Below, piece by piece: positions 32,631 through 41,670 of a DNA stretch of 64,000 bases (its first letter is position 1; each line of letters begins with the position of its first letter). The translations under genes were made by a program, and so were the position numbers. The notes beneath the pieces are model-generated. The model had not been told where the DNA came from and made no database searches. It saw only the letters and a program-made list of their open reading frames with translations. Source of the stretch: Bacteroidia bacterium (GTDB lineage Bacteria > Bacteroidota > Bacteroidia > Chitinophagales > Chitinophagaceae); NCBI GenBank assembly GCA_030429205.1, contig JAUICZ010000001.1, forward strand, positions 310,001-374,000, written 5' to 3'.

Positions 32631-33611
32631 CTACATTTTGTAAAACCTAAACGCTTTTGTCATGCCGCCAATATTTACTTGCAGCATATAAAGACCTGGT
32701 TGTAAATCACTTACATTAATAGCTTTGCTTTTGCCATTTATATCACCTTTCTTACCTATCAATGCTCCGTTCATACTAACAATGCGATATACTCCTTTAG
32801 CTGGTTGCCCCAAATTAATATTCAGCGTAGCTTGAGTTTGTGTTGGATACACTACAACATCGCTCATAACCTCATATTCACTTACGGATAAGGTTAAGTT
32901 ATTAAACACATAAACGGTACTGTCTGCAGGGTAGCTGTCTAAAACTCCTCCAAAGTAGCCAAAGCTGATGCTATCTATTACAGGGTTGGCAGCCGCTCCT
33001 CTTAAAGAGTATATAATACCGGTAGACTCTTGATAGTTAAATTCGCGCGCATAACCTATTAAAGGGCCATTACCAAAGTAGAAATAATCCGTAGGATGAG
33101 TTATGCGAGAGGAACCGAAATGGATCTCGAATTTGCTATCTGCCTCATATAGCCAGAATTGCACATTAATATAGTCATTTAGCGTACCATAGAGTGACAG
33201 CTCATCATAAAAACCTGCATTAGTTATCTCAATCTTGCATATTCTGTTACCCGGTGCTCCCTCCACTTTATAGCTAACAGGGGATAACGATGTATTACTA
33301 TCTGCACCACGATCAATTAAGTCTATACCAAGACAAACAATACCATTTATGACCTCTTCTGTAGTATCATGAGATATTAGTGATTCTGGCTGCAAGTAAA
33401 AAACATCATTTTCAATGCCGTTCATCGTGTATTTAAAACCCAATGGTATTTTATATACAGCATCATCCCAAACAGTACCATTATTCAAACTAATAGCATT
33501 TTCAAGAGGCCTATATACATCTGTTTTAGTAGACACTGTATAGGGTGCCTGCGCTGTAGCATTTGTTGTTACAATTAGTATCAGAGCGAGTAACGTGAGT
33601 ATATTTTTCAT
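32631..33611 (-). CDS. Secreted protein with type IX secretion sorting domain
   Basis: 326-residue exported protein. A Sec signal peptide (MKNILTLLALILIVTTNATAQ) is followed by a beta-rich domain of about 220 residues with NNGTVWDDAVYKIPLGFKYT and WLYEADSKFEIHFGSSRI. The C-terminal 75 residues form a T9SS type A sorting domain: VVYPTQTQATLNINLG, YRIVSMNGALIG, LQPGLYMLQVNIGG, AFRFYKM. The cargo would be exported across the outer membrane and released or anchored. The catalytic nature of the domain is not evident. The ECF-type element at 33685-33734 lies about 75 nt upstream, so its expression is probably tied to the sigma factor encoded downstream. Confidence 0.85.
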   Translation of the reverse strand: MKNILTLLALILIVTTNATAQAPYTVSTKTDVYRPLENAISLNNGTVWDDAVYKIPLGFKYTMNGIENDVFYLQPESLISHDTTEEVINGIVCLGIDLIDRGADSNTSLSPVSYKVEGAPGNRICKIEITNAGFYDELSLYGTLNDYINVQFWLYEADSKFEIHFGSSRITHPTDYFYFGNGPLIGYAREFNYQESTGIIYSLRGAAANPVIDSISFGYFGGVLDSYPADSTVYVFNNLTLSVSEYEVMSDVVVYPTQTQATLNINLGQPAKGVYRIVSMNGALIGKKGDINGKSKAINVSDLQPGLYMLQVNIGGMTKAFRFYKM

Positions 33612-33684
33612 TTTTAACTGATTTTAGTAGTGTTAGATATTTCTGCTTGCGCGCTTTTAGCAGTTTTCCTGATTGCTTTATTTA

Positions 33685-33734
33685 ATAAATGCAGGTAGAA
33701 GAAAAAGGGTTGCCCGGTTTCAAATATTTTTTTG
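33685..33734 (-). promoter_or_regulatory. Candidate ECF promoter element, copy 2
   Basis: On the minus strand the element has CGGGCAACCC (33716-33707), an 11-nt spacer and CCTGCATTTAT (33695-33685). It aligns without gaps to copy 1 at 32563-32612: 11/11 in the -10 block, 10/10 in the -35 block and about 14/18 in the upstream AT block. It sits upstream of the T9SS cargo gene. Confidence 0.65.
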
Positions 33735-33738
33735 AATT

Positions 33739-33772
33739 GCAAAAGCCCCTGTTTTATAGCAGGGGCTTTTGC
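33739..33772 (-). terminator. Terminator of the 34-36 kb TonB receptor gene
   Basis: GCAAAAGCCCCTG (33739-33751) and CAGGGGCTTTTGC (33760-33772) form a perfect 13-bp stem around an 8-nt loop, 17 nt after the receptor stop. The T-run is short (four). Confidence 0.8.
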
Positions 33773-33788
33773 ATGTATGTTTAGTCAA

Positions 33789-36230
33789 TTAAAATGCTAT
33801 AATAAATCCGATTGTAGGTATGATAACGGGATCACTTTCTTTTATAACATATGGTATTGCATTACTTCCGTCAGAGCGTACAGGTTGGCCATCGGTAGTA
33901 GCAAAAGCTGAGTTATCATCCGTTCTCTGAAAAGTGTATTGCGGGTACTGAGGTTGTACACCACCGTATACATTTGTTACATCCAAATACAGGTCTAATG
34001 CCCAATTTTTAAAATTCCATTTTTTATCTAACCTTATGTCTAATGCATGGAATGCACCCAAACGCAGATCATTAAACCTGTTGTAGTTGAGCGTACCTAC
34101 TCCTGTCGACAAATAATTTTGTTGAGATGCAGCATCGTCAAACGGTGTATACGGGGCACCACCTTGATAACGAAACTTAACGCCTAGTTCAATATTGCGT
34201 TTGAACTTATATCCTCCAATCAGCGATAGTAAATGCCTGTTGTCCCAAGATGCGGGTTCGTATATGCCATTGGCGTTTGTAAACTCACTAATAAAATAGG
34301 TATATGATAGAATGGCAAAAAAGTTCTTTGTCAGTTTACGTTGAAACTGAAACTCAACACCATAGCTTCTACCCTGCCCTGTAGACGATACCGGCTCATT
34401 CCCTAAAACGTTAAAGTTGCCTCCTTTGTTAGCCAGTGATATGCTGTCAATCAGTGAGACTGGATAGTTATCATATACTTTATAAAAACCTTCGAGCGTA
34501 AAGCGAATATCACGTTTAGGCAAAAATTCAAAACCTACTACGATGTGATCGCTCTGTATGTATTTACTATTCTTACTAACATACACCCCTCCACTTTGAA
34601 ACCCTAAAATGGTGTAAGGCGGAATTTTGTAATAGCGAGCTACAGAAGTATTAAACTTCAGATTCTCGACCAGCAATAACGAAGTAGCCAGGCGTGGCGA
34701 TATGGTTTCGCCTAAATTATTTCCGCCTGTAGTAAACGTATTACCATCTGTACGGAGACCTAATGAAACGCTTAGCCTTTCTTTAAAAAGCTTTGTAGCG
34801 GCCTGCATAAAAGCTCCATACCTATAAAAGTTAATATCAGATGCTCCTTGTACAATAACAGAAGGTTGAACAAGCAGCCCGTTTTGATCTCTTATCTCTG
34901 AACGAACACGAGTATAATAGTCATTAGTATACTCATCGTACTGTGCCATTACACCAACACTGAAGTTCCATAAGCCATAATACTTATTCAGCTCAAACCT
35001 TGTTTTAGTCTCACTTTCCTGAGAACGTATCTTTAATATTCGCTCTGTCTCTTTAGGATTTTGGTTGTCTTCGAACTGGTCCAGCTCGTTATTCAACATG
35101 TTTCTGCTGAATGTCCAGTTCCAAAAACCATTTTTGACCAGTTTCTTCAAACCATACCCGTTGGTATAATTCCACTGGTTGATGGTAGGGTTACTTTTAA
35201 TGGTATATATATTTTCCGGGGTAAGTTCATCAGGCGTAATAAAACTGAAGTTATCTATAGCGCCTATACCCAACGTATAAAAGGTGAGCTTTTTATTGAT
35301 CTTATAGTCTATCTTATATTGAAAATCCCAATAAGATGGTTGAATTGGTATTTGCAATGCCTTAAACAGCAACTGTAAATAAGACCTTCTGCCAGATGCC
35401 ATAAATGTCACCTTATCTTTCTTAATAGGTCCATCAACAGTATACGCTAGCTCTGTCGCGCTTAATCTTACGTTATGCTGCACCTTATCCGGGTTGGCGC
35501 TACGTTGCTTTAGTTGCAACACGCCTGAAAGCGGATTATCGTACTTAGCAGAAAAAGCGGAAGTATATAAATTCACCTCATTAATGAATGAGATATTTAC
35601 GATACCTGTTGGACCTCCGGCACTACCCTGTGTAGCAAAATGGTTAATCACCGGCACCTCTATACCGTCCAGATAATATACATTTTCATTAGGTGCTCCA
35701 CCACGGATGACCAAGTCGTTTCTATATCCACCAACAGAGCCCGAGGTGCCTCCCACACCGGGGAATGCCTGAATAACACGAGAAACATCGAAATTTCCGC
35801 CGGGGTTACTCTTTATCTCCTGCGCGGACATGGTTTGAATAGATAAAGGTGTTTCAGCGTTTTTTTGGAATGGGTTACTGCGTACTACTGCTGTTGAAAG
35901 TTCTATACTATTTTTCTCCAGTTCTATATCCAATACTTCAGCATTACCTGTAGTCACTACAACATTGTATAATGTAATTTCTTTGTAATCGATAGATTTT
36001 ACTCTGATGTTGTATGTTTTGGGTGGTACATTCTCAATCCTGAAATTCCCGTCTATATCACTCACTGTACCCATGTCTGTATCAATTAACGAAATACTGA
36101 CACTGATTACAGGTTCTTGCGTTTTCTTATCTTTTACAGTACCGGTAATAGTGCCTCTGGGACCAAGTTTTTGCCCGTATACAATACCATTTAGCAGTAC
36201 CAATGATATCAAAACAGCTAACTTCTTCAT
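33789..36230 (-). CDS. TonB-dependent outer-membrane receptor with regulatory-like domain
   Basis: 813-residue receptor. A signal peptide (MKKLAVLISLVLLNGIVYGQ) is followed by a carboxypeptidase-regulatory-like domain (GTITGTVKDKKTQEPVISVS, TYNIRVKSIDYKEITLYNVV). The plug carries SGSVGGYRNDLVIRGGAPNE and VYYLDGIEVPVINHF. The barrel runs to the C-terminus, which ends in Phe (IIPTIGFIIAF). It lacks a SusD neighbour and is not SusC-sized. It is a single-gene unit with its own terminator. The substrate is unknown; the receptor is close to the ECF/T9SS genes, but no ECF-type element was seen in front of it. Confidence 0.92.
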   Translation of the reverse strand: MKKLAVLISLVLLNGIVYGQKLGPRGTITGTVKDKKTQEPVISVSISLIDTDMGTVSDIDGNFRIENVPPKTYNIRVKSIDYKEITLYNVVVTTGNAEVLDIELEKNSIELSTAVVRSNPFQKNAETPLSIQTMSAQEIKSNPGGNFDVSRVIQAFPGVGGTSGSVGGYRNDLVIRGGAPNENVYYLDGIEVPVINHFATQGSAGGPTGIVNISFINEVNLYTSAFSAKYDNPLSGVLQLKQRSANPDKVQHNVRLSATELAYTVDGPIKKDKVTFMASGRRSYLQLLFKALQIPIQPSYWDFQYKIDYKINKKLTFYTLGIGAIDNFSFITPDELTPENIYTIKSNPTINQWNYTNGYGLKKLVKNGFWNWTFSRNMLNNELDQFEDNQNPKETERILKIRSQESETKTRFELNKYYGLWNFSVGVMAQYDEYTNDYYTRVRSEIRDQNGLLVQPSVIVQGASDINFYRYGAFMQAATKLFKERLSVSLGLRTDGNTFTTGGNNLGETISPRLATSLLLVENLKFNTSVARYYKIPPYTILGFQSGGVYVSKNSKYIQSDHIVVGFEFLPKRDIRFTLEGFYKVYDNYPVSLIDSISLANKGGNFNVLGNEPVSSTGQGRSYGVEFQFQRKLTKNFFAILSYTYFISEFTNANGIYEPASWDNRHLLSLIGGYKFKRNIELGVKFRYQGGAPYTPFDDAASQQNYLSTGVGTLNYNRFNDLRLGAFHALDIRLDKKWNFKNWALDLYLDVTNVYGGVQPQYPQYTFQRTDDNSAFATTDGQPVRSDGSNAIPYVIKESDPVIIPTIGFIIAF

Positions 36231-36293
36231 ATGACAACAATATGTATAAAGACAAATAAATCTATAAAATGTTCAACAACAAAAGGAAAAGCT

Positions 36294-37202
36294 TTAGAAA
36301 CTCTCGTTTCGCACCGGCACACCTAAGCGTTTGAAGTGTTCTATTAAAGTCAGCCATTTTTTTGTTGTAAGTGTACTTGCAGGATAGCTCTTACTCTTAT
36401 AATCATAAGTAATCACTCTAACGCAGTAAGGAGACTGAACACTTGTTGTTTCAATAACCAACTCTTTTATATCACTAATATCATAATGCTTATGAATCCA
36501 AAAACGATAGTGGTTTTTTATAATAATGTATGAAGAGCATACCTGTATATAGTGGAAGTTATACGTAATTGCAGGAATCATAAATACCGCACACAAACCC
36601 ATGATTAATTCTGTAAAAACATCTTGGCTAACACGCAAAATAAAGATGGCCGTAAACAACATGAATAAAAAAAAGACACTTAAAAGATTCGCGAAAACAT
36701 TGCCTTTATACGTTTCTAAGAATTCTTCTGTTTCATGAATTTGATTTATCCTTGGGGGCTCACTAGATCCTTTTACGGTTGACAGCACTCGCTTCAGCTC
36801 CCATAAATTAATGTACATATCATCGTGTAAATACTTTCTTGTTCCATCTTTAAATTTTAAGTACATCCCTTCAAGAACTCTACTCGATAGAAATAATTTG
36901 ACCGGATATTTGCCATGTAAGTGTAATTCTTCAATATCATCAAAGCTATATGTTTTGCTGCCAAAGAATATCCTATTACCCTTTATTCGGATTGTTGGTA
37001 CACCTCTTACAATACTAGCTATCGCATATACCTCGAACAACATTAGAACAATGAGAAACAGAATTGCCTTATAGTTGATGTCAGGCAGGTCATTAAAAAA
37101 CCACATCAACATTAATACTCCAAACGATATGCAGAATATTGATACTATTACCAATGTTAGATAAAACTGTATCCAGTGCCTTTTTATTTTTAATGTATTC
37201 AT
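36294..37202 (-). CDS. Membrane protein of unknown function
   Basis: 302-residue protein with four membrane helices in two hairpins: FYLTLVIVSIFCISFGVLML (about 14-33) and ILFLIVLMLFEVYAIASIV (about 44-62), then LLSVFFLFMLFTAIFILRV and LIMGLCAVFMIPAITYNF. After each pair lies a small beta-rich domain: RIKGNRIFFGSKTYSFDDIE and ELVIETTSVQSPYCVRVITY. The repeat of a helix hairpin followed by a PH-like beta domain suggests an internal duplication. I do not recognise a family. It stands between a TonB receptor gene and the divergent dgt gene. Confidence 0.65.
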   Translation of the reverse strand: MNTLKIKRHWIQFYLTLVIVSIFCISFGVLMLMWFFNDLPDINYKAILFLIVLMLFEVYAIASIVRGVPTIRIKGNRIFFGSKTYSFDDIEELHLHGKYPVKLFLSSRVLEGMYLKFKDGTRKYLHDDMYINLWELKRVLSTVKGSSEPPRINQIHETEEFLETYKGNVFANLLSVFFLFMLFTAIFILRVSQDVFTELIMGLCAVFMIPAITYNFHYIQVCSSYIIIKNHYRFWIHKHYDISDIKELVIETTSVQSPYCVRVITYDYKSKSYPASTLTTKKWLTLIEHFKRLGVPVRNESF

Positions 37203-37250
37203 ATACCTAACACTAAAATAGATTATATATCATTTACCATGTAATTATTA

Positions 37251-37258
37251 CATATTTG
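37251..37258 (+). promoter_or_regulatory. Near-consensus -7 box abutting dgt
   Basis: CATATTTG differs from TAnnTTTG at one position and ends 4 nt before the ATG at 37263, the same spacing as at gpmI. Confidence 0.4.
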
Positions 37259-37262
37259 CATC

Positions 37263-38654
37263 ATGAAATGGCAAAGCCTGTATAGCACAAGAAGAACAGG
37301 AGACCCTGTTCGAAAAGCAAACAATCCTGATCAGGTACGTACATCTTTTCAAAGAGATTACGACAGGTTAATTTTTTCTTCCGCCTTTCGAAGGTTACAG
37401 AATAAAACACAGGTATTTCCGTTGCCACGGGCGGTTTTTGTACATAACAGGCTTACTCATAGTCTTGAGGTAGCGTCAGTAGGCAGGTCTTTAGGAAAAT
37501 CTGTTGGCGATGCTATTGCCGAAAAATATGCCAACGAGTCGCAAGAGTTTATAGACTTCTATCGGTATGAGCTCTCATCGGTAATAGCAGCAGCTTGTTT
37601 AGCCCACGACATTGGCAACCCTCCTTTCGGACACTCGGGTGAAGATGCAATTCGTACGTTTTTCCGCGAGTTAGACATTGACACAAAAACTGCGATCCAT
37701 GAACGACTAACAGAAAAACAGCTAAAAGATTTTGAATTATTTGAAGGCAACTCCAATGCCTTAAGAATACTCACCAATAATTTTAATGAAGACGAACAAG
37801 GTGGTTATAAACTAACTTACACCACCCTTGCATCTATTGTTAAGTACCCATGTGCTTCTTACGAAGGCTTTAATAAAGCTAACGGGCTTATAGCAACTCG
37901 CAAATCAGGATACTTCAATAACGAAACAGGTATTTACAAAGACATTGCAGACACACTGAGCATCCCCAAAAAAGAAGGTTTCGAAACAGTATACGCACGA
38001 CACCCCTTTGTATATCTTACAGAGGCTGCTGATGATATTTGTTACCGCATCATCGATATGGAGGATGCCCACAGGCTGGATATTGTAAGTCTGGAAGAAA
38101 TAGAAGTACTGTTTTTACCATTTTTTGATGAGCCTGACGGATACAATAGTGCTGACTATATCCGCAAAAAAGTAGACAGTTTAAGGGATGCGAATCAGAA
38201 AGTACAATACATACGTGCACGATGGATAGGCATAATGACAGATATGCTTGCAAAAGCATTTATTGAACATGAAGAGGATCTGCTAACCGGCAATTTGCAA
38301 AAAGACCTCTTAAGTTGCCTGCCCGACAAACAACTACAACTCATTAAAGCAATTAACGATTTTTCTTTCAAGCATATTTATAATTATAAATCAGTTGTAG
38401 AGATTGAAATTGCAGGTTACAATGTAATTGGAGGATTATTGCAAGAGTTAATGCAGGCCATTTTGCATCCTGAAAAGAGTAAATCATTTAAGCTATTGCA
38501 ACTAATACCTCAACAGTTCACTATTAGTAACAATAAAGAAAAACTATACGACGATATCATGTCTGTGGTCGATTTTATATCAGGCATGACAGACCTTTAC
38601 GCTATAGATCTCTACCGTAAAATAACAGGTATCAACATCCCCGAAATTAGATAA
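37263..38654 (+). CDS. dgt: Deoxyguanosinetriphosphate triphosphohydrolase (dGTPase)
   Basis: HD-domain phosphohydrolase that splits dGTP (or other dNTPs) into deoxynucleoside and triphosphate, controlling dNTP pools. The 463-residue product has the opening RTSFQRDYDRLIFSSAFRRL and the first HD ligand in FVHNRLTHSLEVASVGRSLG. CLAHDIGNPPFGHSGEDA carries the HD pair, and YLTEAADDICYRIIDMEDAH carries the last Asp. The length fits the Dgt family. A near-consensus promoter box sits right before the start. Its last base is shared with the queA start (TAATG), so the two are translationally coupled. Confidence 0.94.
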   Translation: MKWQSLYSTRRTGDPVRKANNPDQVRTSFQRDYDRLIFSSAFRRLQNKTQVFPLPRAVFVHNRLTHSLEVASVGRSLGKSVGDAIAEKYANESQEFIDFYRYELSSVIAAACLAHDIGNPPFGHSGEDAIRTFFRELDIDTKTAIHERLTEKQLKDFELFEGNSNALRILTNNFNEDEQGGYKLTYTTLASIVKYPCASYEGFNKANGLIATRKSGYFNNETGIYKDIADTLSIPKKEGFETVYARHPFVYLTEAADDICYRIIDMEDAHRLDIVSLEEIEVLFLPFFDEPDGYNSADYIRKKVDSLRDANQKVQYIRARWIGIMTDMLAKAFIEHEEDLLTGNLQKDLLSCLPDKQLQLIKAINDFSFKHIYNYKSVVEIEIAGYNVIGGLLQELMQAILHPEKSKSFKLLQLIPQQFTISNNKEKLYDDIMSVVDFISGMTDLYAIDLYRKITGINIPEIR

Positions 38655-39862
38655 TGCACCCGGCAGATATAAAAATAGAAGAGTACAGTTATGAGCTACC
38701 CAACGAGCGTATTGCAAAATATCCGCTGGCAGAAAGAGATGCGTCGAAGTTGTTGATATATAAAGACGAAGCAATATCAGAAAGCAATTATCGCAATATA
38801 TCAGAACATATTCCGGGAAATACTTTGATGGTGTTTAACCAAACCAAAGTAGTACAGGCACGTTTGAAATTTCAGAAAGAAACAGGTGGTGTAATAGAGG
38901 TTTTTTGCCTAGAACCTCATGAACAGTATCCCGACGTACAAACAGCCATGCAGAAGACTCATAAAGTTTGGTGGAACTGTATTGTGGGTGGTGCCAGTAA
39001 ATGGAAACACGGCTTAGTACTGAAACAATTGATCAATGACTTTGCCCTTAGTGCAATGATCGTTGAGCGTAATGATGGTAGCTTTACTATTGAACTGGAA
39101 TGGGGTAACGAAAAAAGCTTCGCTGAGGTTCTGCACCTGGCGGGAAAAGTTCCATTACCTCCATACCTCCATCGCGATGCAGAGCAATCTGACGAAGAAC
39201 GTTATCAAACTGTCTATGCCAAAAACGAAGGTAGTGTAGCGGCTCCAACAGCGGGATTACATTTTACAGATGAGGTTTTAACCAGCCTAAAACAAAAAAA
39301 CATAGAAACTGCTTTTGTAGACCTGCATGTAGGTGCAGGCACTTTTATGCCGGTAAAATCTGAAACTATTGAAGGGCACACTATGCATGCTGAATGGATC
39401 AGTGCGGATGTTGCCTTTCTGCAAAAACTGATCGAATATTCTGACAAATCTGTAGTAGCCGTAGGCACTACTACTATGCGCACACTAGAAAGTTTGTATT
39501 GGATAGGTGTTAAACTTCATAACAACGTCAGTATAAATTTTGATGGATATGCTGTTACGCAATGGGAACCATATGAGCTATCAGCTGCAATTGATATAAC
39601 TACCTCTATAAATGCCATTTTGCAGTATTTGTCTCACAACAACTTAAGTAGGTTAACCACACGCACACAAATACTCATTGCACCACCATATAAACCTCAA
39701 ATAATCAAAGGACTGGTTACTAACTTCCATCAGCCTAACAGTACACTTCTGCTGCTTGTAGCATCTATAACGGGTAATAGCTGGAAAGAGATATATCAAC
39801 ATGCATTAGACACTAACTATCGTTTTTTAAGCTATGGAGATGGTTGTCTGCTGTGGATTTAG
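38654..39862 (+). CDS. queA: S-adenosylmethionine:tRNA ribosyltransferase-isomerase
   Basis: Adds the epoxycyclopentane precursor of queuosine to tRNA using the ribosyl group of SAM. The 402-residue product is longer than the usual 340-360 but keeps family motifs. These are YELPNERIAKYPLAERDASK, VFNQTKVVQARL, HLAGKVPLPPYLHR, YQTVYAKNEGSVAAPTAGLH and FVDLHVGAGTFMPV, plus the C-terminal LVTNFHQPNSTLLLLVASI. The extra length comes from insertions around residues 90-140 and 275-310, as in other Bacteroidota versions. It is coupled to dgt by a TAATG overlap, an unusual partnership that is probably just operon packing. Confidence 0.93.
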   Translation: MHPADIKIEEYSYELPNERIAKYPLAERDASKLLIYKDEAISESNYRNISEHIPGNTLMVFNQTKVVQARLKFQKETGGVIEVFCLEPHEQYPDVQTAMQKTHKVWWNCIVGGASKWKHGLVLKQLINDFALSAMIVERNDGSFTIELEWGNEKSFAEVLHLAGKVPLPPYLHRDAEQSDEERYQTVYAKNEGSVAAPTAGLHFTDEVLTSLKQKNIETAFVDLHVGAGTFMPVKSETIEGHTMHAEWISADVAFLQKLIEYSDKSVVAVGTTTMRTLESLYWIGVKLHNNVSINFDGYAVTQWEPYELSAAIDITTSINAILQYLSHNNLSRLTTRTQILIAPPYKPQIIKGLVTNFHQPNSTLLLLVASITGNSWKEIYQHALDTNYRFLSYGDGCLLWI

Positions 39863-39944
39863 TTACAGAACAAGTTTTACGACAACATTAATAAATCATT
39901 ACATCTACTGAAAACATAATGTATTTAGTAGTTTTGACGCAACA

Positions 39945-39952
39945 AAATTTTG
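39945..39952 (+). promoter_or_regulatory. Near-consensus -7 box abutting nadC
   Basis: AAATTTTG has one mismatch to TAnnTTTG and ends 3 nt before the GTG at 39956. An exact TAGTTTTG also lies upstream (about 39928-39935). Confidence 0.4.
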
Positions 39953-39955
39953 CAA

Positions 39956-40798
39956 GTGAATACAAAAGAGTTTATTGCTGCAGCGCTTGATGAAGATATA
40001 AAAGATGGTGACCATTCTACCCTTGCATGTATCTTACCTGATGCAAAAGGGAAGGCAGTACTTAAAATAAAAGAAGACGGCATTATAGCAGGCATAGACC
40101 TTGCTCAAGATATTTTCTACTATTTGGAACCCGGAGCAGATTTTACCATATACAAAAATGACGGCGATAAGGTAGAGAAGGGTGAAATAGCTTTTGAAGT
40201 TGCCGCTAAAGTGCATACTATCTTGCAAGCAGAACGCTTGGCACTAAACTGTATGCAACGCATGAGCGGCATTGCAACTCTTGCTCACCAATATGCAGAC
40301 AAAATAAAAAGTTACGAAACAAAAGTGCTAGATACCAGAAAAACCACTCCACTCTTTAGAGCTCACGAAAAAGAAGCAGTACGCATTGGTGGTGGATATA
40401 ATCATCGTATGGGATTATACGATATGATTATGTTGAAAGACAATCATATTGATTTTTGTGGCGGTATAGAAAAAGCGATTGACAGGACAAATGAATATCT
40501 GAAAGCTAACGGACTGAACCTAAAAATAGAAATAGAAACTAGAAGTTTGGATGATGTTCATAGAGTACTCAATCATGGAGGAGTGCACCGTATAATGCTG
40601 GATAACTATACCCCAGAGGAATTAGAAAAAGCAATTGAACTTATTAACGGTAAATATGAAACAGAAGCTTCGGGGGGTATTAATTTGCAAACGATTGAAG
40701 CGTATGCACGTACCGGGGTAGACTTTATTTCAGTTGGGGCGATCATTCACCATGCTACCAGTATGGATCTAAGCTTGAAAGCGCAAATAGACTCATGA
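39956..40798 (+). CDS. nadC: Nicotinate-nucleotide pyrophosphorylase (carboxylating)
   Basis: Quinolinate phosphoribosyltransferase of de novo NAD synthesis. I start at the GTG at 39956 (280 residues); the in-frame TTG at 39950 lies inside a promoter-like AAATTTTG box. Motifs: ALDEDIKDGDHSTLACILPD, AERLALNCMQRMSGIATLAH, KVLDTRKTTPLFRAHEKEAV, IGGGYNHRMGLYDMIMLKDN, EIETRSLDD, and the terminal EASGGINLQTIEAYARTGVD and ISVGAIIHH. These include the phosphate-binding Lys/Arg residues of the family. It overlaps the following lipid-kinase gene by 4 bp (ATGA). No nadA or nadB gene is nearby. Confidence 0.95.
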   Translation: MNTKEFIAAALDEDIKDGDHSTLACILPDAKGKAVLKIKEDGIIAGIDLAQDIFYYLEPGADFTIYKNDGDKVEKGEIAFEVAAKVHTILQAERLALNCMQRMSGIATLAHQYADKIKSYETKVLDTRKTTPLFRAHEKEAVRIGGGYNHRMGLYDMIMLKDNHIDFCGGIEKAIDRTNEYLKANGLNLKIEIETRSLDDVHRVLNHGGVHRIMLDNYTPEELEKAIELINGKYETEASGGINLQTIEAYARTGVDFISVGAIIHHATSMDLSLKAQIDS

Positions 40799-41670
40799 AA
40801 AAGCACCTGATATTCATCATCAACAAAAAGTCAGGCGTTGACAGACAAAAGGCCATAAAAGATGCCATTGATTACAAGCTGGACTTTGACCAGTTCACCT
40901 ACGAAATACAATACACAGAATATGCTAAACACGGCATTAAACTGGCAAAAGAAGCTGCAAACAAAGGAGCTTATGCAGTTGTTGCGGTAGGAGGTGACGG
41001 TTCGGTAAATGATATAGTAACCGGACTCTTAGGAACAGGAACTGCATTGGCAATAATACCTAAAGGCAGCGGTAATGGGCTGGCACACAGCATGAAAATC
41101 CCGCTAAAGGTAGACGCTGCTATTGATGTAATAAACAAAGGCAACACTATAATGATGGATATTGGCTATGCCAATGATCAACCTTTTGTGAGTAATGCCG
41201 GTGTTGCATTTGTAGCGTTGATCTCTCAAAAATTTGCAGGCAGTAAACGCAGAGGCTTACTAAAATATGCTCAACTGGTCACCAGCCACATGGTAACTTA
41301 TAAAGAGCTGGATTGGGAGATCATTATTGATGGAGAAAAGATCAACCAGAAATCATTCATCATCAGTGTGGCTAATGGCAAACATTTTGGCTACAACTTC
41401 CAAATTGCACCAGATGCCAGCTGGACAGATGGCCTATTTGATGTAGTAATTGTAAAGAAGTTCAATAAGCTGTTTGGAACGGGGTTGGTATTACGTACCA
41501 TGAACGGTACTATCACCAAAAGCTCAAAAGTATTACACTATAGAGCGAAAGAAGTAATTGTAAGGCATCCTGAACTGAACCTGATGCAAACAGATGGTGA
41601 TGCACATGAGTGTAACGGAGAAGTAGTTTTCCGTTTAGACTCCGCAAAACAAAAAGTAATTGTTCCATAA
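40795..41670 (+). CDS. Diacylglycerol/lipid kinase family protein
   Basis: 291-residue soluble lipid kinase of the DagK/YegS/BmrU family, which phosphorylates a lipid alcohol using ATP at the membrane surface. The N-terminus HLIFIINKKSGVDRQ is the nucleotide-binding start. VVAVGGDGSVNDIVTGLLG is the GGDGS motif, and ALAIIPKGSGNGLAHSMKIP is the second conserved block. C-terminal IAPDASWTDGLFDVVIV and QTDGDAHECNGEVVF are typical. It overlaps nadC by 4 bp and the pentapeptide gene by 1 bp (TAATG), forming a three-gene operon. The lipid substrate cannot be read from sequence. Confidence 0.9.
   Translation: MKKHLIFIINKKSGVDRQKAIKDAIDYKLDFDQFTYEIQYTEYAKHGIKLAKEAANKGAYAVVAVGGDGSVNDIVTGLLGTGTALAIIPKGSGNGLAHSMKIPLKVDAAIDVINKGNTIMMDIGYANDQPFVSNAGVAFVALISQKFAGSKRRGLLKYAQLVTSHMVTYKELDWEIIIDGEKINQKSFIISVANGKHFGYNFQIAPDASWTDGLFDVVIVKKFNKLFGTGLVLRTMNGTITKSSKVLHYRAKEVIVRHPELNLMQTDGDAHECNGEVVFRLDSAKQKVIVP

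Noticed and set aside
33685-33716. GGGTTGCCC as a palindromic repressor operator
   Set aside because: Possible, but only part of the 50-bp conservation is palindromic; the fixed distance to the -10-like block favours an ECF promoter.
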